DNA of 13,885 nucleotides, taken from NCBI GenBank assembly GCA_026770585.1, contig MU647281.1, forward strand, positions 80,665 to 94,549, written 5' to 3'. Positions 1-7,300 of this stretch are shown here, piece after piece. Source of the DNA: Baffinella frigidus (Eukaryota; Cryptophyceae; Cryptomonadales; Baffinellaceae). Each line of letters begins with the position of its first letter. The first letter of the stretch is position 1. The translations under genes and the position numbers were made by a program. The notes under the pieces were generated by a model. It was not told the DNA's origin. It searched no databases and saw nothing but the letters and a program-made list of their open reading frames with translations.

Positions 1-158
1 GGGGGGGGGGGTATCCAAAATCCAATTTTTGAGGGAAAACGGCATTCAAAAGTCAGTTTTTGGGAAATGGCTCCAAGAACGCGAGGAAAATGGCTCCAAG
101 AACGCACCAATGGCTCCAAGACCGCACATGGAATACCCTACCTAAGAGCTTGGCGTGG
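1..158. repeat. Foldback element family C, copy 1 (left end cut)
   Basis: A G-run followed by GTATCC at the left edge pairs loosely with GGAATACCCTACC near 130-142, and the right end GCTTGGCGTGG resembles the right ends of the other family C copies. Between them lie three copies of an AATGGCTCCAAGAACGC-type unit (about 66-125), the same unit that is expanded at 2570-2680. The element continues beyond the window. No coding signal is seen. Confidence 0.5.
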
Positions 159-230
159 CTCCCCTCTCTCTCGAACACTGCTCGCGCGCCACACACTCAG
201 AGGGGGAACTTGGCAGCGAGTAAAGACCTT

Positions 231-345
231 TTCACCTTGAATTCAAGGTGAAATTGCGGTTATATTCTAAAGAAAATGGATAAGATTCTAGTACAAATGG
301 TTTAGATGGACTGTATCCGTGAAGCCCTCTGTGGCTGCGCAGCGG
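231..345 (+). repeat. Dispersed repeat family D, copy 1
   Basis: This matches 9740-9862 and 11752-11879. All share GATAAGATTCTAGTAC-like, GGACTGTATCCGTGAA and GTGGCTGC blocks after a short palindrome. Here the palindrome is TTCACCTTGAATTCAAGGTG, whereas the other two copies have CCCCGGATATCCGGGG at the same place. The right part is interrupted by a TATATGG microsatellite, with a GGCTGCG motif on each side of it. Confidence 0.65.
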
Positions 346-355
346 AGGGTTGCGG

Positions 356-481
356 TACGTGGTATGTGGTATGTGGTATATATGGTATATATGGTATATA
401 TGGTATATATGGTATATATGGTATATGGTATATGGTATATGGTATATGGTATATGGTATATGGTATATGGTACATACCATA
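356..481. repeat. TATATGG / TATATATGG microsatellite
   Basis: A tandem tract that changes period. It starts with GGTATGT-type units, runs through about five 9-bp TATATATGG units, then about seven 7-bp TATATGG units, and ends ACATACCATATGG. The tyrosine- and isoleucine-rich open frames across it on both strands are products of the repeat, not genes. Confidence 0.9.
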
Positions 482-641
482 TGGCTGCGAAGTGGAACAC
501 GCGAGCATCGAGGGCGCGCGAGGATCTTATCCGGACGAGTATTCCTCAGGAATACGATTTCGGGGATCTCCGATTCTATTTTGGTGCATCTTAAGACTAT
601 AAAAGAAGGCTAGATAGGCGACTGTCTTATTTCTACCCTTC
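482..641. other. Unassigned stretch
   Basis: No exon, RNA gene or repeat was recognised here. The right half, towards 641, is AT-rich and leads into a family B foldback. Confidence 0.3.
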
Positions 642-739
642 TCTAAAGTCAACTCCCCCACAAAACCGTCAACTTAATATTTTAACTAGTAATAGTCAGC
701 AATAAGTTGACGGTTTTGTGGGTGAGTTGACTTGAGAGA
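642..739. repeat. Foldback element family B, copy 1
   Basis: The left arm (642-676) carries AAAGTCAACTCCCCCACAAA and GTCAACTTA; the right arm (703-739) carries the complement, TAAGTTGACGG through GAGTTGACTTGAGAGA. The loop is about 26 nt. Related copies are at 6828-6906, 11032-11186 and 11567-11702. Confidence 0.8.
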
Positions 740-1000
740 ACCCCTTTTTTCAATACATTATCTGAGATGAAGTCTCAGTCTGATTTGGTCTCGCAAACCG
801 GTGGACTACGGACCTTTCATCAAAAGTCAACTTGCCTTCACGCATTCAACTTTAGGGCTTATCTGGTGCAAATTTGGTCACGTTACCCCCCCAGATCTGG
901 GGTCAACAAAAGCCTGGTGGCCCACCGTGGGGTTGGTTCAGCCAACTTGGCAACCCCACATTGGTTCGCACCGTTCCACTTTCAGCCAGCACTCCGGTCT
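740..1000. other. Gene-free stretch with a small foldback
   Basis: No exon recognised. It contains a CCCCAGATCTGGGG core shared with family E elements (near 890-904) and a short imperfect hairpin around 928-960 (GTGGGGTTGG against CCAAC and AACCCCAC). Open frames here lack recognisable protein features. Confidence 0.35.
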
Positions 1001-1148
1001 CCACGCAGGATCCTTCGTTGGGGTATTTCGTGGCTGCCATTTGAGCCATTGGCTGGCATTTGAGCCATTTTCACGTGGAAAAATTGACTTTGAAATATTT
1101 TGCATACAAATTAACTTTCGAAATACCCCCCCCATCAATCCTGGGTGG
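1001..1148. repeat. Foldback element family C, copy 2
   Basis: Imperfect terminal inverted repeats: CCACGCAGGATCC followed by GGGGTATTTCG on the left, CGAAATACCCCCCCC followed by CCTGGGTGG on the right. The interior holds two GGCTGCCATTTGAGCCATT-like units. It is similar in plan to 2325-2523. Confidence 0.65.
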
Positions 1149-1411
1149 CACCACTCGTCCACGTACACAAGGCTCATCTACGTCTGTAGATATACGCCTG
1201 TAAACGGGTCCTCATATACGTCTGTAAACGGGTCCATCTAGAAGTTCGCAATCTCGCAAGTTCGAACTTCGCTTTGGCCAAGTCCTACCAGATTGGCTCT
1301 ACCAATCAGCTCAAGGTTCAAGGGCCTACCCAGGACCTGTATCGAGAGTCATAAAGAGGAAGAAACAAAAAACGCCCCGTCCACGCACAAAGCCTCCCCG
1401 TTTCAGTCAAC
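1149..1411. other. Gene-free stretch with a short tandem unit
   Basis: Contains two copies of a CGTCTGTAAACGGGTCC-like unit (within 1190-1240) and a small GAAGTTCG/CGAACTTC hairpin near 1241-1270. Nothing coding was recognised. The next exon of the minus-strand SH3b gene could lie here or further left, but I could not identify it. Confidence 0.35.
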
Positions 1412-1570
1412 TTCATAGGACAACGGACTAAAAATGGGGTAGTTAGGCCTACGGTATTCACTACGGTAGGCCGTAGGGGCCTAGGGGGGCTCCTACGAAA
1501 ACCCCTACGGCCTACCGTAGGTAATACCGTAGGCTTAACTACCCCATTTTTAAGTCCGTTACCCTATTAA
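1412..1570. repeat. Foldback element family A, copy 1
   Basis: The left arm begins near TTCATAGGACAACGGACT, and the right arm ends AAGTCCGTTACCCTATTAA. The stem of about 58 bp contains GGGTAGTTAGGCCTACGG and CTACGGTAGGCCGTAGGGG. Family A has six clear copies in this window, with variable loops and well-kept arms. No open frame encodes a transposase, so it looks non-autonomous. Confidence 0.85.
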
Positions 1571-1589
1571 CATCTAACGGGCTACCAGC

Positions 1590-1634
1590 CTGCGGCGCCG
1601 TCTCTCTCTCTCTCACACACACTCGCTCTCTCTG

Positions 1635-1665
<31 letters not shown>

Positions 1666-1667
1666 AA
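1590..1667. repeat. CT/CA/GC microsatellite
   Basis: A (TC)n tract with short (CA)n and (CG)n runs. It lies immediately 3' of the donor site of the minus-strand SH3b exon, so it is the first part of the following intron, where it reads as (GA)n after (GC)n. Confidence 0.85.
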
Positions 1668-1672
1668 CGCAC

Positions 1673-1782
1673 CTCGCGAGATGCAGCCAGCAGCCCTTGC
1701 GTCCCACCGCCTCCACTTTGTCGCCTGCTTTCAGCTGCCCGACCCGCTCTGCTTCCACGTGCGGCCCCTCACGGATATTCAC
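1673..1782 (-). CDS. SH3b gene, exon 2
   Basis: 110 nt, acceptor CCTGCCAG at 1783-1790, donor GCGAG|GTGCGT at 1672-1667. It encodes VNIREGPHVEAERVGQLK and onwards to GCWLHLA plus two bases of an Arg/Ser codon. The spacing of N-I-R-E-G-P, G-Q-L-K-A-G-D-K-V and G-C-W is characteristic of SH3b (SH3_3-like) domains. This is family knowledge, not a database search. Confidence 0.65.
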
Positions 1783-3927
1783 CTGGCAGGGTTGTTTCAG
1801 CTCAGGAATTTGGTGAGACCGGGCGCTTTTCCGCTCTTAAGTTGACGGGTTTGTACTGCAACCTTAGGATGTGAACTTAAGAATAGGCAGCTGGCACGGC
1901 TGATACAGAACTAGGAGTCCGCGAACGGCTGCGTACACGCATGATACGATTGTTTGTTGAGCACGAGACAAGGCTGCCGCAATCTCGCACCATATATGGG
2001 TCATATGCATTTGTTGATAAGGTCGACGGCTACTGCCACCAACTCTGACTGAGTCTGTGCAGAGAAGGGGAGTCAGGTCCCTACACTAGGTGCTACCGTA
2101 CTACTGCAAAGCCACAAGGGAAGTCTCAAAAAGAAGGCGACAGGATCCTGTCGCCTACTTTGGAGCCATTTTTCCTCAAAAAGCAATTTCCACCCCAAGG
2201 ACGTGACCAAAATTCTTCAAACGGTAACCTACAAATAGTTTCAGTGTCGTGTCCAAGAATTTGAGAAGTCCCCTGTGGATTTGCAGTAGTAGGGTCATTG
2301 GCCACATTGTGTCACTGAGTCGCCCCACGCAGGGCTCTTGGGGGAGGTATTCAAAAGTCAATTGTCAAGGGGACCACTCCAGGCCCTTGGGTGGGGTATT
2401 CCGTGCTCGTTCTTGGAGCCGTTTGCTCGTTCTTGGAGCTGTTTTTGTGCTAAAAATTGACTTTTGAGAAAGTTTTCCCATCAAAAATGACTTTTGAATA
2501 CCCCCCCCTGCAGCCCTGCGTGGAACGGTATTCAACAGTCAATTTTCAGAAGGGAACGCCTCCAAGAACGGACCAATGGCTCCAAGAACGGGCCGATGGT
2601 TCCATGAACGGGCCAATGGCTCCAAGAACGGGCCAATGGCTCCAAGAAAGGGTCAATGGCTCCAACAACGGGCCTGGAATATCCCACCGAAGAGCCCTTC
2701 TTGGTGAGGCACGCCACCAGCCCTCCGAGGTTGCTCAAATAGTGTGCTCTGGAACTATTTTTCAAAAGTTGATCTTTGGTACAAAATGTGTCAACTTTTG
2801 TCGCAGACACCCCAGATCTGGGGTGTCTGTCAGGTACACTACACTGCTAGCCAGGATTTTTTGCTCAAGTCAAACCCCCCTAGAAACTGACTTTACAATC
2901 CCGGACGCCATGGTGGCGTCCCATTTACTCCACCTCTCTCCCGTTTTTTTCAAAGTTGACTGATACAAAATCTTCTGGCCAGCAGTGCACTAGAAATTTT
3001 CCAGGCCACTGTTTGAGCCACTTCCAAGGGCTAGTGGCGGACCCCGCGCCACTCACGATACGCATAATCATCTCTTATCCGCCTAATTTCATAGTACCAG
3101 GGTCTGGTTTTAGATTCGTAAAGTGGCTCGTTCTGGTACAAATAATAAAACTAAAGTGGCTACAAGGTACGAAAAATAAAACTCAAGTGGCTACAAGTCA
3201 CTTGTAGCCACTTCAGTTTTATTATTTGCACCAGCACGAGCCACTTTACGAATCTAAAACCAGATCCTCCCACTATTAAATTATCTCTTATCTCGCTAAA
3301 CCCTCACTCTGAAACCTACAGCTGGCGGATTTCTACCACACGCCCGGGACATCCACTTCTGGCATGACCACTTTCAGGCTAACGTCCTGAAAACCGGGTA
3401 GTTAGGCCTACGGTATTGCCTACGGTAGGCCGTAAAGTCCTGGGGGGGTCCTATGAAACACCATGTCCTAGGGGCCCCACGGCCTACCGTAGGCAATACC
3501 GTAGGCCTAACTACCCGGTTTCCAGGACGTTACCCTATTAAGTCATCAATCCCGCCACGAACAAAGACGCGGCAGAAAACCTCAGCACCCCAGCTCTCCC
3601 CTCGACCCCTCTTCCACGTACCAAGTTTTCTCCGATCTGGCAGACCGTCCATGGCTGAGGTCGCGTGAACTTCTTGTAGATCTCATCCGCGATCCCGGGC
3701 GGCCGATCCTCCCCACCTGCCCCCGCGCCGCCCTCCACGCCGCCCTCCACGCCGCCCTGGCGCCCCATGGCTGATGCTGCCTGGCGGCGCGGCGTCGGGA
3801 TCGAACTCCTCCTGCCACTGGGAGATTGGGACGAGGAGGGGCGCTCGGCTGCGGCGGCGGGCGGAGGGGATGCGGAGTGCGCTACTGGCTTCGCTGCGTC
3901 GGAGGCGGCCGTCTTGGCTTGCTTCAT
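1673..3927 (-). CDS. SH3b-domain protein, two exons, 3' end not found
   Basis: Minus-strand gene built from two exons: 3927-3622 (ATG at 3927, 102 codons) and 1782-1673 (36 codons plus 2 nt). Donor TTG|GTACGT and acceptor CTGCCAG|GTG are canonical, and the phase 0/0 join keeps the frame through ENL|VNIREGP. The first exon is low in complexity: Ala/Pro/Ser-rich, then a GGVEGGVEGG stretch, then a more ordered segment ending in PWTVCQIGENL. The second exon reads as an SH3b fold: VNIREGP, then VGQLKAGDKVEAVGRKGCW, the usual N-[IV]-R-x-G-P / G-x-L-x-x-G-x-x-V / G-x-W pattern. SH3b domains generally bind peptides or cell-wall glycans; the partner here is unknown. The domain's last strand should be on a further exon to the left, which I did not find. 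The gene is divergent from the ABCD gene. Gene name unknown. Confidence 0.6.
1783..2134. other. Intron of the SH3b gene, no repeat recognised
   Basis: No exon or clear foldback seen. A solo TTAAGTTGACGGGTTTGT near 1838-1856 resembles one arm of a family B element. Confidence 0.4.
2135..2156. repeat. Perfect palindrome
   Basis: GGCGACAGGATCCTGTCGCC at 2136-2155 is a perfect 20-bp palindrome, extended by one further pair on each side. It can extrude as a cruciform. No associated gene. Confidence 0.85.
2157..2324. other. Intronic stretch, nothing recognised
   Basis: No exon, hairpin or repeat unit could be supported. Short open frames here have no family features. Confidence 0.3.
2325..2523. 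repeat. Foldback element family C, copy 3
   Basis: Terminal inverted repeats: CCACGCAGGGCT with GAGGTATTCAAAAGTCAA on the left, and TGACTTTTGAATACCCCCC with AGCCCTGCGTGG on the right. The interior includes two CTCGTTCTTGGAGC units, the complement of the CTCCAAGAAC minisatellite unit next door. Confidence 0.75.
2516..2700. repeat. Family C-like element with 20-bp minisatellite
   Basis: Starts GTGGAACGGTATTCAACAGTCA and ends CCTGGAATATCCCACCGAAG. In between (about 2570-2680) are five to six units of a 20-bp repeat, GGCCAATGGCTCCAAGAACG with variants. The 168-codon open frame crossing this region is low-complexity repeat translation and is not called as a gene. Confidence 0.7.
2713..3038. repeat. 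Foldback element family E, copy 1
   Basis: Left end CCACCAGCCCTCCGAGGTTG followed by CTCAAATAGTGTG; right end CACTGTTTGAGCCACTTCC followed by AAGGGCTAGTGG. Inside, 2804-2829 is a perfect 26-bp palindrome centred on CCCCAGATCTGGGG. A shorter version of the palindrome is in copy 2 (5132-5151). Confidence 0.7.
3103..3264. repeat. Long hairpin with 64-bp arms
   Basis: Arms 3103-3166 and 3201-3264 are almost perfect complements, starting TCTGGTTTTAGATTCGTAAA and ending at CTACAAG. The inner unit AAGTGGCTACAAG is repeated once in the loop. It lies in the intron of the minus-strand gene. Confidence 0.9.
3375..3540. repeat. Foldback element family A, copy 2
   Basis: Left end CAGGCTAACGTCCTGAAAAC, right end GTTTCCAGGACGTTACCCTA. 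The arms carry GGGTAGTTAGGCCTACGG and CTACGGTAGGCCGTA, as in copy 1. Confidence 0.85.
3622..3927 (-). CDS. SH3b gene, exon 1 with start codon
   Basis: 102 codons from ATG 3927 (MKQAKTAASDAAKP) to ENL at the donor TTG|GTACGTGG. It is GC-rich and strongly biased in Ala, Pro, Ser and Gly, with a repeated GVEGGVEGG; the last 25 residues look ordered. An in-frame GTG two codons upstream and an internal ATG (MGRQGG) are alternative starts. The main support is the clean phase-0 splice into the SH3b exon. Confidence 0.55.
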
Positions 3928-4311
3928 GCCCACCCGCAGCCGCGCCGCTGGTCAATGTACCTCCTCCCTACTTCAAGAAGGGCAACACAGAGGCGAGCTG
4001 AAGAACGACCATGAACTTATCACACCGCGTTCCCAACCCTCGCCCGCTGTATCCACGGTGCGGAAGCGCCGTCCAGCTCTGATCCTGGTGCGGGGAGCCG
4101 ATGATCGACCAGGCGCTTCCGGTCGGCCAACGGATTGCGAGAAACTGCTGCAAAACTGTGTAGGATGGACGCAATGGATCCACTTTTGGCGTCATTCCCA
4201 AAGTGGCTGAAATGGCTCCAACCAATTCCAGAATTCGGTCGAGTCACCAGAGGTCGCGCGGGCGGTCGTCCTCCCCGCGGTCTTGAACCAGCGCGGTGTT
4301 CGCGGGCAGGG
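3928..4311. promoter_or_regulatory. Candidate bidirectional promoter
   Basis: 384 bp between the divergent start codons of the SH3b gene and the ABCD-type gene. It contains a CCAAT box at 4222-4226 (within CTCCAACCAATTCC) and a small hairpin CCACTTT...AAAGTGG (about 4180-4206) around TGGCGTCA. I see no TATA box. No foldback family copy is found here, unlike almost every other non-coding stretch. The assignment rests on geometry. Confidence 0.4.
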
Positions 4312-4392
4312 ATGGCGCCCCGCAACAAGCGGCGCGCGTTGGCGGTCGCCATGGCGATTGGCTGCGCCATCGCCGCTTACCGTCGCAAGAAG
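4312..4392 (+). CDS. ABCD gene, exon 1 with start codon
   Basis: 27 codons, MAPRNKRRALAVAMAIGCAI then AAYRRKK, ending at donor AAG|GTGCCA. A basic start, a short hydrophobic segment and a basic end resemble the N-terminus of PMP70 in length and character. The frame is open upstream with ATGs at 4165 and 4174, so a longer N-terminus is possible. ATG 4312 was chosen for its length match and its GGCAGGG ATG GCG context. Confidence 0.65.
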
Positions 4393-7300
4393 GTGCCAAT
4401 CGCCTGGCGGCCTCATGATGTAGACCCTGGGTGCAACCCCTGGCGCTACGGAGAAACTGACGAGGCTGTTTGTGTGCGTTATGGTGGGGTGGCAGGCACA
4501 GGATAGATCGCTGCGGGATGCGGCTTCAGCGGCTGCGGCACAGCGGTCTCCTGGGACTCCGGTGGGGCTGAAAAAGCAGTCGACGACTTCTGAGAGTGCG
4601 CGACGGAAGGGGACGGGCATCGACCGGGTGTTCCTCCAGAGGATCGCAAAGCTGCTGCCGATCCTGGTCCCGGGGCCCTTCTGCAAGGAGGCCTTCTATC
4701 TGGCTCTGGTACGCCCCCTGGGCCCCCTCCCCCTTCCCTGCGATCCCAATCCCACAAACTTGCCAGAGGAAACTCGAGCCCGGTCCCTTGGCGCCTGTCG
4801 CTAATGCCGCAAGCTAACGCCAGCGAGGTACTTAGAGCCTACGGATTGCCTACGGTATATAGGGAGTCTCCTACGACTTTTAATTATTTTGCGTTATAAA
4901 GCCGTACGAGCCCCCCTACCTACCGGCGTTAGCTTTTTGCATGATCGCCCCGTGCTGTCCCGCCACCATATCCGGCGGAGGATTGAGGGCGGATTGCCGA
5001 CGGGGAGCGCCCGCCTGCCGCGCTGCTTGGCGGCGAGAGCTTTTCCTCCTGGAGGGAGGCGGGGGATCGCCCACCAGCCCTGGGAGGTGGCTCACATTGT
5101 GGTCTGGAGTTGGAGCCATTTTACCTTTGAGACACCCCAGATCTGGGGTGTTCACAACTTAAGAAGTCGCAATCTTGGTACAAAATCAACTTTTGGCATT
5201 TTGTCCCAGACCACAATTTGAGCCACCTCCAAGGGCTAGTGGGCTGCTCATGAACCTTCATATCCCGGGGACAGGTTGCGGGGCTCATGATTATCCGGAC
5301 GCTCTGTGACGTGTGGCAAATCCGCAACGGGTACGCCCGCCCTCTCTAGCTCTGTCCCACTTCGATTTCGTCTCCTCATCAATTCGCCCCCCCCGAAATT
5401 TCTCAGGTAAATTTCATGGGGGGGTGTCAAAAATCACCTGAGAAATTTGGGGGGGGGCGAATTGATGAGGAGACGAAATCGAAGTGGGACAGAGCTAGAC
5501 ACTGTTCCTCCACGCAGTGGGCTTCCACGCTCGACGGGAAATCCAGCCGAAATGTCGGTTAGTAAGACGTCGTTGTACCGAGCAATTCTTAATTAGCCAC
5601 GCCAGGTCATAAATGGGAATATCAAACGCAGCGTTTCGCGCTAAAAGTGTTTCGTGGTACACGGAAACATTATTGCTGCGGTAAAGGGCTCCAATTCCCA
5701 AAACTATTGGCGTGTTTCCCGGGTGAGAATCAACTTGACTCGAAGATGGTGTAGTAAAATGAAATCCCCATTTATGACCTGGCGTGGCACCACGAAAATG
5801 AATGGGCCGATCTGCGAAGCCACCTGGGCATGGAGGTATGGCGGCACCCACCACACAGCGGACTTCGAAGGGGTTTTGAATAACCGCGAAGCGATAAGAC
5901 TTACGACCCTACGGTACGCAACCCGCAGGGACATAGGGGTGTTCCCACGGATAAGGTAACGGAAAGGTGGCCCGATATGGGCCGAAATCGCTTCGTGCCC
6001 CGCTGGGTGGTCATGCGTCCACCTGCACCGCAGGACATACAGCAATATCGGGCCACCTTTCCGTAACCTTATCCGTAGGAACCCCCCTATGTCCCTACGG
6101 GTTGCCTACCGTAGGGTCGTGGGTCTTATCGCTGAAGGACTATCCGGACATACAGCCGTTTTCGCATCTTCATACAGGGGTACCTCGCTCATAAGAAACC
6201 GCCCCCCCCCCTAGGACCACCATAGGGCCCTCGCCATAGGCTTACTGTAGGGTCCTAGGGGGGGGGCGGTTTCTTATGAGCGAGGTACCCCTGTAGGCTA
6301 ACGTCCTGAAAACCGGGTTTTTACGCCTACGGTATTGCCTACGGTAGGCCGTAGGGGCCTAGGGGGAGTCCTATGAAACATTTGGTCCTAGGGGACCTAC
6401 GGCCTACCGTAGGCAATAGCGTGGGCCTAACTACCCGGTTTTTAGGACGTTGCTCTATTATCTGTTGGGTACGCGAACTCAATGAAACAATGCCAACAGT
6501 TGATGGTGACCTTTCGGCCGGATGTTGGTACTAAGCCGTCGGCGTGTGGCATTGTTTCGTGGGGTTCGAGGCCCACAGATGTGGAAACTTAACGTCGCCT
6601 GTTTGCCATTGCATGGTTGTCGTGCCCAACTGATGTGCAAACCCCTCTATCTCCTGTGCTCCATGAAACCTAGCCTTACCACACAGCGGGCTACCAAGGG
6701 ATTTTCGGCCCAAATCGGGCCACCTTTCCGTTACCTTATCCGTAGGAACCCCCCTATGTCCCTACGGGTTGCCTACCGTAGGGTCGTGGGTCTTATCGCT
6801 GAAGGACTATCCGAAACCCCTTCGAAGAAGTCAACTCCCCTTCAAATATGTCAACTTGTGCGTAGAGAAAAGAATAAGTTGATGAATTTGTATAGGAATG
6901 GACTTCAAAAAACGAATTTTAGATTCCCTTTTCTGAGATAAAAATTATGTTGTCAACACTGGTCTCGCTAGAGCGCTTGCGGGGAAACTTGTCCGATTCA
7001 ACGAGAAATGTTTTCAGAAATTCAGAGAATTCGTACCAGGACGTGACATGAAACCGGTCCATCTAAACGATTCTGGTACAAATTCTCTGAATTTCTGAAA
7101 ACATTTCTCTATGAAATCGGACAAGTTTTCCCGCAAGCGCTCTAGCACCCACTCACGGCGAACCAAGCACGTTCATAGGCTGACGGCCTGAAAATGGGGT
7201 AGTTGGGCATACGGCATTGCCTAGGACCTCCTACCGTAGGCCGAGGGATCCTAGGACCAAAAAGTCTCGGCCAACGGTAGGAGGTCCTAGGTAATGCCGT

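Noticed and set aside
232-602. Several 70-98 codon tyrosine- and isoleucine-rich open frames on both strands
   Set aside because: They are translations of the TATATGG microsatellite in different frames; no coding signal outside the repeat.
2457-2963. 168-codon open frame on the plus strand
   Set aside because: It covers foldback arms and a 20-bp minisatellite; the protein is a repeat of that unit with no family features.
3767-4210. 147-codon plus-strand open frame
   Set aside because: Overlaps the minus-strand SH3b exon 1 and the promoter; high GC lengthens shadow frames. No recognisable domain.
4192-4757. Minus-strand open frames of 164 and 92 codons
   Set aside because: They are antisense shadows of ABCD exons 1 and 2.
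6522-6941. 139-codon plus-strand open frame
   Set aside because: Crosses a foldback, a family F element and a family B element; the sequence is explained by repeats.
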